Part shown: positions 18,171 through 29,500 of the stretch, in pieces
Layout: every line of letters begins with the position of its first letter
Position numbering within the stretch: position 1 is the stretch's first letter
Assembly: GCA_016192025.1 (NCBI GenBank)
Contig: JACPUY010000240.1
Span: 1 to 37,425 of the forward strand
Direction: 5' to 3'
Source: Pseudogulbenkiania sp.
GTDB lineage: Bacteria > Pseudomonadota > Gammaproteobacteria > Burkholderiales > Chromobacteriaceae
Length of the DNA: 37,425 nucleotides
Translations under genes and position numbers: made by a program
Notes under the pieces: model-generated
Told to the model about the DNA's origin: nothing
Databases searched by the model: none
Seen by the model: the letters and a program-made list of their open reading frames with translations, nothing else

Positions 18171-19448
18171 TCAGCCGCGACGGTGCAGCGCCTTGCTGCC
18201 GATGTCGCGGCGCAGCTGCCTGCCGGCGAAACGGATCTGGTCGGCCACGGCGTAGGCCTTGCCCTGCGCCATGCGCACGCTGTCGCCCAGGCCGACCACG
18301 CACAGCACGCGACCGCCGTTGGTCACCACCTGCCGTTCGGCGTTGAACGCGGTACCGGCGTGGAACACCATGGCCTCGTCGGTTTCCTTCGGCAGGCCGT
18401 CGATCAGGTCGCCCTTCCTCGGGCTGTCCGGGTAGCCTTCGGCCGCCAGCACCACGCCCAGCGCCACGCGCCGGTCCCACTCGGCCTCGACGCGGTCGAG
18501 CTGGCCGTTGACGCCGGCCTCTAAGAGCACGGTGAAGTCGGACTTCAGCCGCGCCATGATCGGCTGGGTTTCCGGGTCGCCGAAGCGGCAGTTGAACTCG
18601 ATGGTGAACGGGTTGCCAGCAGCGTCGATCATCAGGCCGGCGTAGAGGAAGCCGGTGTACTCGTAGCCGTCCTTCTTCATGCCCTGCACCGTCGGCAGGA
18701 TGATCTCGCGCATCACCCGCGCGTGCACGTCCGGGGTCACCACCGGCGCCGGGCTGTAGGCGCCCATGCCGCCGGTGTTGGGGCCTTCGTCGTTGTCCTT
18801 GAGACGCTTGTGGTCCTGGCTGGTGGCCATGGCCAGCACATGCTCGCCGTCGACCATGACGATAAAGCTGGCCTCCTCGCCTTCGAGGAAGTCCTCGATC
18901 ACCACGCGCGCGCCGGCACTGCCCATCTTGTTGCCGATGAGCATGTCGTCGATGGCGGCGTGCGCTTCGGTCAGCGTCATCGCCACCACCACGCCCTTGC
19001 CAGCGGCCAGGCCGTCGGCCTTGATCACGATCGGCGCGCCCTTGCCGTCGACGTAGGCGTGGGCCGCCGCGGCGTCGGTGAAGGTCTCGTAGCCGGCGGT
19101 CGGGATGCCATGGCGCTGCATGAACGCCTTGGCGAAGTCCTTGGAGCTTTCCAGCTGCGCGGCGTACTGCGTCGGGCCGAAGATCTTCAGCCCGACGGCA
19201 CGGAAGGCGTCGACCACACCGGCGGCCAGCGGGGCTTCCGGGCCGACCACGGTCAGTTCGATCTTTTCCTGCTTGGCGAAGGCGATCAGCTCCGGAATCT
19301 CGCTGATCGCCACGTTGGTCAGGTGCGGGTCGAGTTCGGTGCCGGCGTTGCCGGGAGCGACGAATACCTTGGACACGCGCGGCGACTTGGCGATGCGCCA
19401 GGCCAGCGCGTGCTCGCGCCCGCCGCTGCCGATAACCAGTACTTTCAT
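18171..19448 (-). CDS. purD: Phosphoribosylamine-glycine ligase
   Basis: MKVLVIGSGGREHALAWRIAKSPRVSKVFVAPGNAGT...GPNTGGMGAYSPAPVV...FGDPETQPIMARLKSD; ORF 18171..19493 trimmed to ATG 19448. Confidence 0.95.
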   Translation of the reverse strand: MKVLVIGSGGREHALAWRIAKSPRVSKVFVAPGNAGTELDPHLTNVAISEIPELIAFAKQEKIELTVVGPEAPLAAGVVDAFRAVGLKIFGPTQYAAQLESSKDFAKAFMQRHGIPTAGYETFTDAAAAHAYVDGKGAPIVIKADGLAAGKGVVVAMTLTEAHAAIDDMLIGNKMGSAGARVVIEDFLEGEEASFIVMVDGEHVLAMATSQDHKRLKDNDEGPNTGGMGAYSPAPVVTPDVHARVMREIILPTVQGMKKDGYEYTGFLYAGLMIDAAGNPFTIEFNCRFGDPETQPIMARLKSDFTVLLEAGVNGQLDRVEAEWDRRVALGVVLAAEGYPDSPRKGDLIDGLPKETDEAMVFHAGTAFNAERQVVTNGGRVLCVVGLGDSVRMAQGKAYAVADQIRFAGRQLRRDIGSKALHRRG

Positions 19449-19481
19449 ACGTTTTCTTTCTGAAGCCTTTGGCCTATTTGT

Positions 19482-19590
19482 AGATTTGCTCACAAACGTT
19501 TCTGGCTAGGCGCGCGCCCCGCAGACAGTACATATCAGTACGGCAAGGGGCGCGCAACAACGCCAGAAACGATTTTGTGTGCAAATCTTA
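19482..19590. repeat. Intergenic element E2: long imperfect palindrome with Correia-like core
   Basis: Arms AGATTTGC/GCAAATCT (19482-19489 / 19581-19588), CGTTTCTGGC/GCCAGAAACG (19497-19506 / 19562-19571), GCGCGCCCC/GGGGCGCGC (19512-19520 / 19547-19555); core CCGCAGACAGTACATATCAGTACGGCAAGG (19519-19548). Confidence 0.8.
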
Positions 19591-21171
19591 GTGGCGGAAG
19601 TGGCGCACGCCGGTCAGCACCATGGCGATACCGTGCTCGTCGGCGGCGGCGAACACTTCGTCGTCGCGCATCGAACCGCCCGGCTGGATGATGGCCTTGA
19701 TGCCCTGCTCGGCGATGACGTCGATGCCGTCGCGGAACGGGAAGAAGGCGTCCGACGAGGCTACGGCACCGATCAGGCTCAGCCCGGCGTCAGCGGCCTT
19801 GCGCGCAGCGATGCGGGTGGAGTCGACGCGGCTCATCTGGCCGGCGCCGATGCCGGCGGTCTGGCCATTTTTACAGAACACGATCGCGTTGGACTTGACG
19901 TACTTGGCCACGCGCCAGGCGAACAGCAGGTCGCTCATTTCCTGCTCGGTCGGCTGGCGCTTGGTCACCACGCGCAGCTCGTCCAGGCCGACGTTCTTGA
20001 TGTCCGGGGTCTGCACCAGCACGCCGCCGCCGACGCGCTTCAGTTCGAAGCGGTTGGCGCCGGCTTCCAGCGGGATTTCCAGCACGCGCACGTTCTTCTT
20101 GGCGGCAATGACCGCCTTGGCTTCGTCGCTGAAGGCCGGGGCGATCAGCACCTCAAGGAACTGGCCGGTCACCGCTTCGACGGTTTCGGCATCCACTGGG
20201 CGGTTGAAGGCGATGATGCCGCCGAAGGCCGAGGTGGTGTCGGTGGCGAAGGCTAGGCGGTAGGCGGTCAGCGGGTCGGCCGCGACGGCCACGCCGCACG
20301 GGTTGGCGTGCTTGACGATGACGCAGGCCGGGGCGTCGAAGGTCTTCACCGCTTCCCACGCCGCATCGGCGTCGGCGATGTTGTTGTAGGACAGTTCCTT
20401 GCCCTGCAGCTGGCGATAGTTGGCGATGGAGCCGGCGGCCGGGTCGAGGTCGCGGTAGAAGGCGGCGGCCTGGTGCGGGTTCTCGCCGTAACGCATGTCC
20501 TGCACCTTGATGACCTGGGTGTTCAGGCGGTTCGGGAAGGCGGTGCGTTCCGGCACGCCGGCCAGCGAGCCGGCGGCCAGGCTGGTCAGGTAGTTGGAGA
20601 TGGCGCCGTCGTAGGCGGCGGTGTGGGTGAACGCCTTCTTGGCCAGCTCGAAGCGGGTGGCCTTGGACAGCTTGCCGTCGTTGGCCTTCAGCTCTTCGCC
20701 CAGCGTGGCGTAGTCGGCCGCGTCGGTGACGATGGCGACGTGCGCCCAGTTCTTGGCGGCGGAACGCACCATGGTCGGGCCGCCGATGTCGATGTTCTCG
20801 ATGGCGTCTTCCAGCGGGCAGTCCGGGTTGGCGATGGTGGCTTCGAACGGGTACAGGTTGACGCACACCAGGTCGATGTTGCCGATGTCGTGCTCGGCCA
20901 TCTTGGCCACGTGCTCCGGCAGGTCGCGCCGGCCGAGGATGCCGCCGTGCACTTTCGGATGCAGGGTCTTGACACGGCCGTCCAGCATTTCCGGGAAGCC
21001 GGTGTAGTCGGACACTTCGGTCACCGGCACGCCGGCCTCGGCCAGCAGCTTGGCGGTGCCGCCGGTCGACAGGATATGCACGCCGAAGCCGGCCAGGGCC
21101 TGGGCGAATTCAAGAATGCCGGTCTTGTCAGAAACGCTGATCAGCGCACGTTCGATCTTGGTCATCGTCAT
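19588..21171 (-). CDS. purH: Bifunctional AICAR transformylase/IMP cyclohydrolase
   Basis: [78 protein letters not shown]...ends [12 protein letters not shown]. Confidence 0.96.
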   Translation of the reverse strand: MTMTKIERALISVSDKTGILEFAQALAGFGVHILSTGGTAKLLAEAGVPVTEVSDYTGFPEMLDGRVKTLHPKVHGGILGRRDLPEHVAKMAEHDIGNIDLVCVNLYPFEATIANPDCPLEDAIENIDIGGPTMVRSAAKNWAHVAIVTDAADYATLGEELKANDGKLSKATRFELAKKAFTHTAAYDGAISNYLTSLAAGSLAGVPERTAFPNRLNTQVIKVQDMRYGENPHQAAAFYRDLDPAAGSIANYRQLQGKELSYNNIADADAAWEAVKTFDAPACVIVKHANPCGVAVAADPLTAYRLAFATDTTSAFGGIIAFNRPVDAETVEAVTGQFLEVLIAPAFSDEAKAVIAAKKNVRVLEIPLEAGANRFELKRVGGGVLVQTPDIKNVGLDELRVVTKRQPTEQEMSDLLFAWRVAKYVKSNAIVFCKNGQTAGIGAGQMSRVDSTRIAARKAADAGLSLIGAVASSDAFFPFRDGIDVIAEQGIKAIIQPGGSMRDDEVFAAADEHGIAMVLTGVRHFRH

Positions 21172-21201
21172 CTACCACTCTAAGGAGTTCATAAAAGCCT
21201 G

Positions 21202-21234
21202 AAAGCAGGCGGCCCTCGCGGGCGGCCTGCCTGT
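21202..21234 (-). terminator. Hairpin between fis and purH (weak terminator/attenuator candidate)
   Basis: GCAGGCGGCCC-TCGC-GGGCGGCCTGC, 11-bp stem with one mismatch; no strong U tract directly after it. Confidence 0.45.
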
Positions 21235-21241
21235 CATCATG

Positions 21242-21478
21242 CTAGATAAGGTCGTAACTCTTCATTTTCTTGCGCAGCGTGTTGCGGTTAAGCCCCAGCA
21301 ACTCCGCCGCGCGCGTCTGGTTGCCCTGGGTGTGCGACAGCACCACCTCGAGCAGCGGCCGTTCCACGCAGGCGAGCACCATGTCGTAGATGGCCGAGGG
21401 CGCCTCGCCGTCCAGATCGCGGAAGTACTGCTCCATGGCCAGCCGTACCGACTGGGAAATGTGATCGTTGTTCTGCAT
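21242..21478 (-). CDS. fis: Fis family DNA-binding protein
   Basis: MQNNDHISQSVRLAMEQYFRDLDGEAPSAIYDMVLACVERPLLEVVLSHTQGNQTRAAELLGLNRNTLRKKMKSYDLI; adjacent to dusB as expected. Confidence 0.96.
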   Translation of the reverse strand: MQNNDHISQSVRLAMEQYFRDLDGEAPSAIYDMVLACVERPLLEVVLSHTQGNQTRAAELLGLNRNTLRKKMKSYDLI

Positions 21479-21514
21479 GGTTGTTGTTCTGTCGTCAGTT
21501 GACTGAGTACGGCC

Positions 21515-22543
21515 TCAGCCCGCCAGGGTCTCGTCCCCATCCGCGGCCGCTTCGACGTACTCGAGGCGCTCGGACTCGCCGGCCAGCATGTCGAAATAGC
21601 CCGCCACCGCCGTCCGCTGCTGCGCGGTGTCTTCCAGCCGGTACATCGCCTGACGGAACTCGTTGGAGCCGCGCAGGCCGCGGGTGTACCAGGCGATGTG
21701 CTTGCGGGCGATGCGGCAGCCGGAGTACTCGCCGTAGAAGCCGTAGAGCTCGTCCAGATGCTCCAGCAGCAACTGGCGGATTTCCGCCACCGCCGGCGGC
21801 GGCAGCGTCGCGCCGGTGTCAAGGTAATACTGGATCTCGCGGAAGATCCACGGCCGCCCCTGCGCGGCGCGGCCGATCATGATGGCGTCGGCGCCGGTGT
21901 GCGCAAGCACGTGGCGCGCCCGCTCGGGCGAGTCGATGTCGCCGTTGGCGATCAGCGGGATCGAGATCGCCTGCCTCACCGCGCGGATGGTGTCGTACTC
22001 CGCCGCGCCCCGGTACATGTCCTCGCGCGTGCGGCCATGCAGCGCCAGCGCGGCGATGCCGCAGTCCTCGGCCAGCCGCGCCACCCTGAGCGCGGTCTTG
22101 TGCTCGCGGCTCCAGCCGGTGCGGGTCTTCAGCGTCACCGGCACGTCCACCGCCTTGACCACCGCCTCGAGGATGCGCCTGACCAGCGCCTCGTCGCGCA
22201 GCAGCGCCGAACCGGCGGCGACGTTGCACACCTTCTTGGCCGGGCAGCCCATGTTGATGTCGATGATCTGCGCACCCTGCTCGACGTTGAGGCGCGCGGC
22301 CTCTGCCATCTGCACCGGGTCGGCGCCGGCGATCTGCACCGAAATCGGCTCGACCTCGCCGTCGTGGTTGGCGCGCCGCAGCGTCTTGGCGGTGGTCCAC
22401 AGCGCCTTGTTGGAGGTGATCATCTCCGACACCGCCATGCCCGCGCCCAGCCGCTTGCACAGCATGCGAAACGGGCGATCCGTCACCCCGGCCATGGGCG
22501 CGACTATGAGCCGGTTCTTCAGGGTGTACGGTCCGATGCGCAT
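21515..22543 (-). CDS. dusB: tRNA-dihydrouridine synthase B
   Basis: MRIGPYTLKNRLIVAPMAGVTDRPFRMLCKRLGAGMAVSEMITSN...INMGCPAKKVCNVAAGSALLRD...IANGDIDSPERA; possible upstream start at 22555. Confidence 0.94.
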   Translation of the reverse strand: MRIGPYTLKNRLIVAPMAGVTDRPFRMLCKRLGAGMAVSEMITSNKALWTTAKTLRRANHDGEVEPISVQIAGADPVQMAEAARLNVEQGAQIIDINMGCPAKKVCNVAAGSALLRDEALVRRILEAVVKAVDVPVTLKTRTGWSREHKTALRVARLAEDCGIAALALHGRTREDMYRGAAEYDTIRAVRQAISIPLIANGDIDSPERARHVLAHTGADAIMIGRAAQGRPWIFREIQYYLDTGATLPPPAVAEIRQLLLEHLDELYGFYGEYSGCRIARKHIAWYTRGLRGSNEFRQAMYRLEDTAQQRTAVAGYFDMLAGESERLEYVEAAADGDETLAG

Positions 22544-22819
22544 GTTTTTTATCAAGGATTTAGCGGCGAGAGGGCGGCATTGTAATGCTTTTTGCGCGGC
22601 GGGTAAAAAACATTTTGCCTACTTTTTGAGCAGGTCTGATAGCGGCAGGATAAGAGTCGGTATCGCCAGGCGGTCGGGCGGGGTCCAGTGGTGCGGCGGC
22701 GGGATGGCCGCAAAACACAGGGGAATTGCGCCACACTCAGCATCGCCGAGCGGCACCCCCGGCACGAGGCGCTCAGCAGGCCCAGGTGCGCGGCCTGATG
22801 ATGAAACGGGAATGAGGGT

Positions 22820-23280
22820 GGGGAGTCAGCCGGTAAGCCGGGTTCTGTCGTGGACAGTCATTCCTCTAGGCCGGCCATTGCTGGCAAGCTCAAGCAACCT
22901 ACCCGGGGACAACGCGAGCCACGTTAGCGCCCCCCTATTTGGTCTTGCTCCGGATGGGGTTTAGCCTGCCGTCACGTGTTGCCACGGACGCGGTGCGCTC
23001 TTACCGCAGGCAGGTTTCCCTGCCCGTCCGGCTCGGCTCACGCCTTGCCGATACACCTTTTCACCCTTGCCTGATCCGTTTTGCAGCGCCAGCAAGCTGG
23101 TTCTACAAAAACGACTTTGTCGCCCTTGCGGGCGACAAGTCCGGCCATCGGCGGTTCAGCTCTCTGTTCCACTTTCCATCGCCTCGCGGCGTCCGGTCGT
23201 TAACCGGCATCCTCCTCTACGGAGCCCGGACTTTCCTCCCCGTGCCTGACGGCACGCGGCGACTGTCTGGCTGACTCCCC
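22820..23280 (-). ncRNA. rnpB: RNase P RNA (bacterial type A)
   Basis: P1 ends pair perfectly (GGGGAGTCAGCC / GGCTGACTCCCC). Minus strand contains GAGGAAAGTCCGGGCTCC, CAGAGAGCTGAACCGCCGATGGCC, GGTAAGAGCGCACCGCG, CCGGAGCAAGACCAAATAGG, GGGTAGGTTGCTTGAGC and GAATGACTGTCCACGACAGAACCCGGCTTA. Confidence 0.96.
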
Positions 23281-23381
23281 GGAGCCATTTTAGCGCAGAA
23301 CCCGTTCAAGCCCGAGGGATATTTTCGGAGCGCACCGATGAAGACGGTATAATCCCGTTCCTCTTCAATGGGTTTCACCAC

Positions 23382-26300
23382 ATGCAGCTTACTCAGGAGC
23401 GGCTGGCGCGCTTGCAGCTGACCGGAACACTGCTCATCGTCTTCCTGCTATCCGGCAGCCTGGCCGGCTACTTCCTGTACAGCCACGGCCAGGACTACCA
23501 GCGCCACCAGGCCGCCCTCGATCGGGAGAGCGCCGAGGACACCCGGGGTCATTTGCAGTCCTACAACAAGCACGCGACCGAACTGCTGGAATCGCTGCGA
23601 CAGCAAGCCCACAGCACGCTGCAGCGCCAGTTGCAGCAGCAGGTCGAGCAGGCTTACCGCGTCGCCGACACCCTCTGGCGACGCGAACGCCAGCACCTGC
23701 CGCCGGAGCAGATACGCGCACTGATCCGCGAAACGCTGCGCCCGCTGCGCTTCTTCGACGGCCGCGGCTATTTCTTCATCGACACGCTGGACGGCCGTTG
23801 TGTGCTACTGCCGACCGCACCGGAACGCGAAGGCCGCTCGCTACTGGACCTCCGCGACGACCGCGGCAGCTACATCATGCAGAACCTGATCCGCTCAGTG
23901 GACAACCCGCAGGGTGCGGGTTTCACCCGTTACCGCTGGCAGCTGCCGGGCAGCACGCAGATGGCCGACAAGATCGCCTACGCCCGCCGCTTCGAACCGT
24001 TCGGCTGGCTGATCGGGGCCGGCGAGTACGTCGCCAACGTCGAGCGGGATCTGCAGCAACAGGGGCTGCTGCTGCTCGGCAACGCCTCGCCCGAGCAAGT
24101 GGGGCAGATGATCATCATCGACGCCGACAGTCGAATCCGCCTGGCGCCCGGCGCACCGCAGTGGCAGGGCCAGGATTATCACCACCTGCCTGCCGCCGCG
24201 GCCGCTGCCTTTTCCCGCCTCCTGGCGGTGGCGCCGCAGCACGGTTTCAGCACCGTCACCCTGCCCTGGCCCGGCCAGATGCCGGCTAGGCCGCAGCTGG
24301 CTCACGTCCACCGCCTGCCGGCCTGGGGCTGGACGCTGATCAGCGCCGCGCCGCTGGGCAGCCAGAGCCAGGAAGCCGGCCAGGCCCGGCACGAAGAATT
24401 GCGCCAGGGCCTGGTGTCGCGCGTGAACGCCACGCTGCTGATCACGCTGCTGGCGCTGCTCAGCGCCACGCTGTTCTCATGGTGGTTGAGCCGCTGGATG
24501 AAGGGCCTGATCGGGCGCTACCAGCACGACCTGCACACCAGCATGACGGCCTTGCGCGAGAGCTCGCGCGACCTGTTGCTGTCGCGCTTCATGGTGGACC
24601 ATGCCAGCGACATGGTGGTACTGCTCGACAGCCAGGACCGGCCGCGCTATCTGAACGACAAGGCGCGCACCTTGCTCGGCCCGGAAGACGGCCAAGCCCG
24701 AGCGATCGCCGCGCTGCTGCCTGCCCCCGGGCAGGCCTTGCCGCTGACCTATGAAACCGAATTGGACGGGCTGCCGCTGGAAATCAACCTGACCAGCATG
24801 GACTACGAGGGCACGGCTTACCGCTCGCTGCGCGCGCGCGACATCAGCCGCCGGCAACAGGCGGAAAAACAGCAGCGGCTGGCGGCCAAGGTGTTCGAGA
24901 CCAGCACCCAGGCCATCGTGATCAGCGATGCCGACAACCGCATCGTGGCGGTGAACCAGGCCTTCAGCGCGATCACCGGCTACAGCGAGCGGGAAGTGCT
25001 GGGCCAGACTCCGGCCATGCTGTCCTCGGGCCAGCATGACCGGGGCTTCTACCAGCAGCTGTGGCAGATGCTGAACGAGCGCGGCCGCTGGGCCGGTGAA
25101 ATCTGGAACCGGCGCAAGGATGGCTCGGTCTTCCCGGAATGGCTGAGCATTTCGCTGCTGAAGGACGAACAGGGCCGGGTCAGCCATCACATCGCGCTGT
25201 TCTCCGACATCAGCGAGCACAAGGAACAGGAGGCCTACATCCGGCACATGGCGGAATACGACTTCCTCACCGACCTGCCCAACCGCGCGCTGATCCACGA
25301 CCGGCTGACCCAGGCGATCCACGCCGCCGAACGCCAGCGCCAGCAATTGGCGGTGCTGTTCCTCGACCTGGACCATTTCAAGAACATCAACGACACCCTC
25401 GGCCACGCCTGCGGCGACGAGCTGCTGCAACAGGTGGCCCGGCGCCTGCAGGGCGCGGTACGCAGCGCCGACACGGTGGGGCGCAACGGCGGCGACGAGT
25501 TCGTGCTGATCCTGCCCGAACTGACCACTCCGGCTGAAGCCGCCCAGCTGGCGCAACGCCTGCTCGACGAATTGCAGCAGCCGTTCCGGATCGCCGGCCT
25601 GCCGCTGTCGATCACCACCAGCATCGGCATCAGCCTCTACCCCGACAACGGCCGCGAGTTGCAGGACCTGCTGATGAGCGCCGACCTGGCGATGTACCAC
25701 GCCAAGGCGCAGGGACGGAACCGCTACCAGTTCTTCACACCGGAGCTGAACGCCCAGGTGGCCGAGCGGCTGGCGCTAGAAAACCACCTGCGCCTGGCGC
25801 TGGAGCAGCAGCAATTGCACCTAGTCTACCAGCCGCAGTTCGACATCGGCGGGCAGAACATTATCGGCTGCGAGGCGCTGCTGCGCTGGCAGCACCCCGA
25901 GGAAGGCCTGATTTCGCCGGCGCGTTTCGTGCCGCTGGCCGAAGAAACCGGCCTGATCGTGACCATCGGGCGCTGGGTACTGGACGAAGCCTGCCGCCAG
26001 GCGGCGGTGTGGCTGGCGGCCGGCACCCCGCTCAGGGTGGCGGTCAACGTGTCGGCCAAACAGCTGGGACAATCCGACTTCGTCGCCGAGGTACAGGCGG
26101 CACTGGCGCGCCACCAGCTGCCGAGCCGTCTGCTGGAACTGGAGGTCACCGAAAGCACGCTGATGGAAGACGCCGAGCAAGCTGCGCGCCGCCTGCAGGA
26201 GCTCAAGGCGCTGGGCATCCATCTGGCGGTGGATGACTTCGGCACCGGCTACTCCAGCCTGGCCTACCTCAAGCGTTTCACCCCGGACCTGATCAAGATC

Positions 26301-26543
26301 GACCGCGCCTTCGTGACGCACCTGCCGGAGAATGCCGACGACGCCGCGATCGTGACGGCCATCATCGAACTGGCCGAAGCGCTCGGCATGAGCACCCTGG
26401 CCGAAGGCGTGGAAAACGAGGCGCAGCGGGCCTATCTGGCCGAAATCGGCTGCGACGGCGTGCAGGGCTACCTGACCGGCCGGCCGCAGAGCGCCGCGGA
26501 ACTGGCGGCGCGGCTGACGGCGCCGGGCTCAGTCGAAGCGTAG
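23382..26543 (+). CDS. Membrane-anchored Cache - PAS - GGDEF - EAL bifunctional c-di-GMP protein
   Basis: N-terminal TM, Cache-like [38 protein letters not shown], second TM, PAS ([38 protein letters not shown]), intact GGDEF ([11 protein letters not shown]) and EAL ([29 protein letters not shown]). Confidence 0.92.
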   Translation: MQLTQERLARLQLTGTLLIVFLLSGSLAGYFLYSHGQDYQRHQAALDRESAEDTRGHLQSYNKHATELLESLRQQAHSTLQRQLQQQVEQAYRVADTLWRRERQHLPPEQIRALIRETLRPLRFFDGRGYFFIDTLDGRCVLLPTAPEREGRSLLDLRDDRGSYIMQNLIRSVDNPQGAGFTRYRWQLPGSTQMADKIAYARRFEPFGWLIGAGEYVANVERDLQQQGLLLLGNASPEQVGQMIIIDADSRIRLAPGAPQWQGQDYHHLPAAAAAAFSRLLAVAPQHGFSTVTLPWPGQMPARPQLAHVHRLPAWGWTLISAAPLGSQSQEAGQARHEELRQGLVSRVNATLLITLLALLSATLFSWWLSRWMKGLIGRYQHDLHTSMTALRESSRDLLLSRFMVDHASDMVVLLDSQDRPRYLNDKARTLLGPEDGQARAIAALLPAPGQALPLTYETELDGLPLEINLTSMDYEGTAYRSLRARDISRRQQAEKQQRLAAKVFETSTQAIVISDADNRIVAVNQAFSAITGYSEREVLGQTPAMLSSGQHDRGFYQQLWQMLNERGRWAGEIWNRRKDGSVFPEWLSISLLKDEQGRVSHHIALFSDISEHKEQEAYIRHMAEYDFLTDLPNRALIHDRLTQAIHAAERQRQQLAVLFLDLDHFKNINDTLGHACGDELLQQVARRLQGAVRSADTVGRNGGDEFVLILPELTTPAEAAQLAQRLLDELQQPFRIAGLPLSITTSIGISLYPDNGRELQDLLMSADLAMYHAKAQGRNRYQFFTPELNAQVAERLALENHLRLALEQQQLHLVYQPQFDIGGQNIIGCEALLRWQHPEEGLISPARFVPLAEETGLIVTIGRWVLDEACRQAAVWLAAGTPLRVAVNVSAKQLGQSDFVAEVQAALARHQLPSRLLELEVTESTLMEDAEQAARRLQELKALGIHLAVDDFGTGYSSLAYLKRFTPDLIKIDRAFVTHLPENADDAAIVTAIIELAEALGMSTLAEGVENEAQRAYLAEIGCDGVQGYLTGRPQSAAELAARLTAPGSVEA

Positions 26544-29500
26544 CGTGTAGCGCGTCTCGAGCGAGGCGGTGCTGCCGGCACGCAGCACCAGCGACCAGCC
26601 CTTGGACAGCTGATAGGCCAGCTTGACCGCCTGGTTGGCACTGGCGATGCCGTATTCATAGCCAAGGTACAGCTCGCGCGTCAGCTGCCGTCCCACCGTC
26701 ACCACCTGCTCGGCCGGGCTGACCGTGCCGTCCGGCCGGGTCTTCTGCTGCTGGCTGACCAGGCCGAGGTCGTCGAACAGGCCGAGGCGGTCGTTGATGG
26801 TGCCGGCCAGCAGCGCGCCGGCGGCGGCGGCCAGCGCCGCGTCGTCGCGGGTGCCGCCGGCCGAGGCCCGCCCCAACACCAGCCAGGACAGTTTGTCGCG
26901 TTCGGACAGCGCCTCGTCGGCGATCAGCCGGATCGACGGCGCCGCGACGCTGCCGCCGACCTCCACCCCGGCCCCGACCGGCGACAGCCGCCGCTTGGCG
27001 CGCACGTTGAGCGCCGGATTGTCGAGCGCGCCGGTGAAGGTGATGGTGCCGTACTCGATGTCGAGATCCTGGCCGTAGGCCTTGTAGCGTCCCTTCACCA
27101 CCCGCACCTGGCCGCGTGCCGCCGGCGCCTCGCCCGGCGCGGCGCTGACCCGCACCACCCCGCTCAATTCCACGTCCAGCCCCTGGCCGGTGAAGCGGAA
27201 ACGCTCGCCCAGGTCGAGGTCGAGCCGCACCGTCACCGGCAGGGTGGCCAGCGCCGACGGCGGCGCCGACTCGCGTCCAGCGACATGCACGTCGTCCGAC
27301 AGCTGTGGCGTGCCGAGCTTGGGCAGCTCCACCCGCCCCTGATCGGCGCGCACGCGCCCGGTCAGCGTGAGTTTCCGCTCGGCGAAGGCGACGTCGCCGT
27401 CGCCGGAGATCACCAGCCGGCGAGTGGGGCGGTCGAACACGCTGAAACGCTTGAAGCTGACCCGCACCGTGGCGTCGGGACCGCTATCCCTAAGGTCCAG
27501 CGTGCCGCTCGCCAGCGCCTCGCCCTCGCCGCTGGCGAAGCGCAGCCGGTCGAGCAGCAGGCGGCGCCCGTCCAGCCGGGCTTCCAGCACGCCGTCGGCC
27601 AGCCTCAGGCCGGTCTTGCGATCGGCGAACAGCAGTCCCTTGCCGTCGAGGCGGCCCTGCGCCAGCGGCGCCGCCAGCGGCCCGCTCAAGGCGACGTTGG
27701 CGGCCAGCTGCCCGCCCAGTTCCAGCCCGGGACCGGCCAGCCCGGCCAGGGCTTTCAGCGTCGGCACCTCGAGCTGCAGCGTGGCGGCGAGCGGCGTGCG
27801 TCCGTCGATGCCGCCATTCAACGGCATCGAGCCGCTGCCGCTGGCGTTCAGGTAGCGGCTCTGCAGCTGCAGGTCGAACAGCGCCCGGCTGCCGTCCAGG
27901 CGCAGGCCGGCCCGGCTGGTACCCAGCTCCAGCGCCAGTTGGCGACCATTGCTGCCGGGCAGCCAGACGTCGCCGCCGGCACGCTGCAGGTTGATCTGCC
28001 CCTGCAGCGTGCGGCTGCCGGAGAGCGCCCAGTCGCCGGATACCACCAGCGTCTGCCGCACCGGCAGCGCGACGAAGGGCGCCAGTTCGGCCAGGTGGAT
28101 GCCGGCCGCCCGGCCGCGCGTATCCAGCCTGCCGCTGCCGTCGCGGCGCAATTGCTGCAGTTCGAGCGTGCCGCCCAGCGCCGCCAGCCGGGTCGCGCCC
28201 AGTTCCAGCCACTGCGGCCCCACGCTTAAGCTGGCCGGGGCGAGCAGCGTCAGCCCGGGTTTGCCGGCGAGCTGCAGCTGTTCAAGCGTGCCCTGCCACT
28301 GCGTGCTGCCCGCCGCCAGGCCTCCGCTGGCGCGCAGCGCCAGGGTGTAGGGCTGTTGCTTGACGCTCAGCCGGCCGTCGAGCTCGATGCGGTGACGGTT
28401 GCGCTGGCCGGCGGCGTTGAGGCGCAGCGTGCTGGCGCCGACGTCGGCCAGCCGCAGTCGCTGGGCATCCAGTTGCAGGCGGAACGGACTGGCCGCGTCG
28501 GCCTGCAAATCGCCCACCAGCGTCAGCGCCTCGACGCCGACCCCGCCGCCCGGCAGCGCCAGCCGCTCGGCCTTGAGATTGGCCGACAGCAGCGGCAGCT
28601 TGGGCGTGCCGGCCAGATCGAGCTGGCCGCCGACACGGCCGGCGAAACCAGGTCCGAGCAGACGCAGGTTGGGCGCGTCGATCAGCAGCTTGAGCCGGTC
28701 GCCCGCTGCGCCGTAGCTGCCGCCGGCCTGCAGGCGGTTGTCGGCCAGCCGCAGATCGGCGTCGAGACGCTTGAGCCGGCCGGGCTGCAGGTCCAGCTCG
28801 GCGCGGCCGGTGAGCGGCGCTCCGGACAGCCGGCTGGGGGAAAACTGCAGCCGGACGGTGGCAGCCAGCGGACTCGCCAACTGGCCGCGCGCGGTCAGCC
28901 GGGCGTTGAGGTCACCCGCCGGCCAGCCCTTGATGAAACGCGCCGGGTCGGCCCGCTCCAGCGCGCCGGACAGCTCGAAACGGCGCGCCTGCTGCAGCTC
29001 GACGCGGCCAGCGAGCGCCAGCCGGCCGCCGGCGGCGGACAACTGCACTTGCTCCAGCCGCAGCGCCTGGGCGCCTCCCTGCTCCAGCGCCACGCGCGCG
29101 TCCAGCGCCAGCTGCCGGCTCTTCAGCGCCGCGCCCAAGCGCGGCTGCGTCGGCGTACCCGTCAGCGTCAGCGTGCCGGCGACGGTCTCGTCCGGCGCGG
29201 CGGAATGCAGAGCGCGCAGTGCCACGTCCTGCAAGCGCGCACTGAGCGCCAGCGTGCGGGCGTCCAGCGTGCCGGCCAGCGCCACCCGGCCGCCACCGGC
29301 CAGTTGCGCCTCCAGCCCGCTCAACGTCAGGCGTTCGTCACGGACGCGGAACTCGCCGGCCAGGAAGGCCAGCGGCAAACGTCCGGCCGACAAGGCACCG
29401 GCCTCGCTGTTGACCAGCGACAGCCCGCCCACCACCGTCGCACCGGCCGCCGGCTCGGCATAGACGGCAAAGTTGAGCCGCGCCTTGGGCCAGGACGGCT

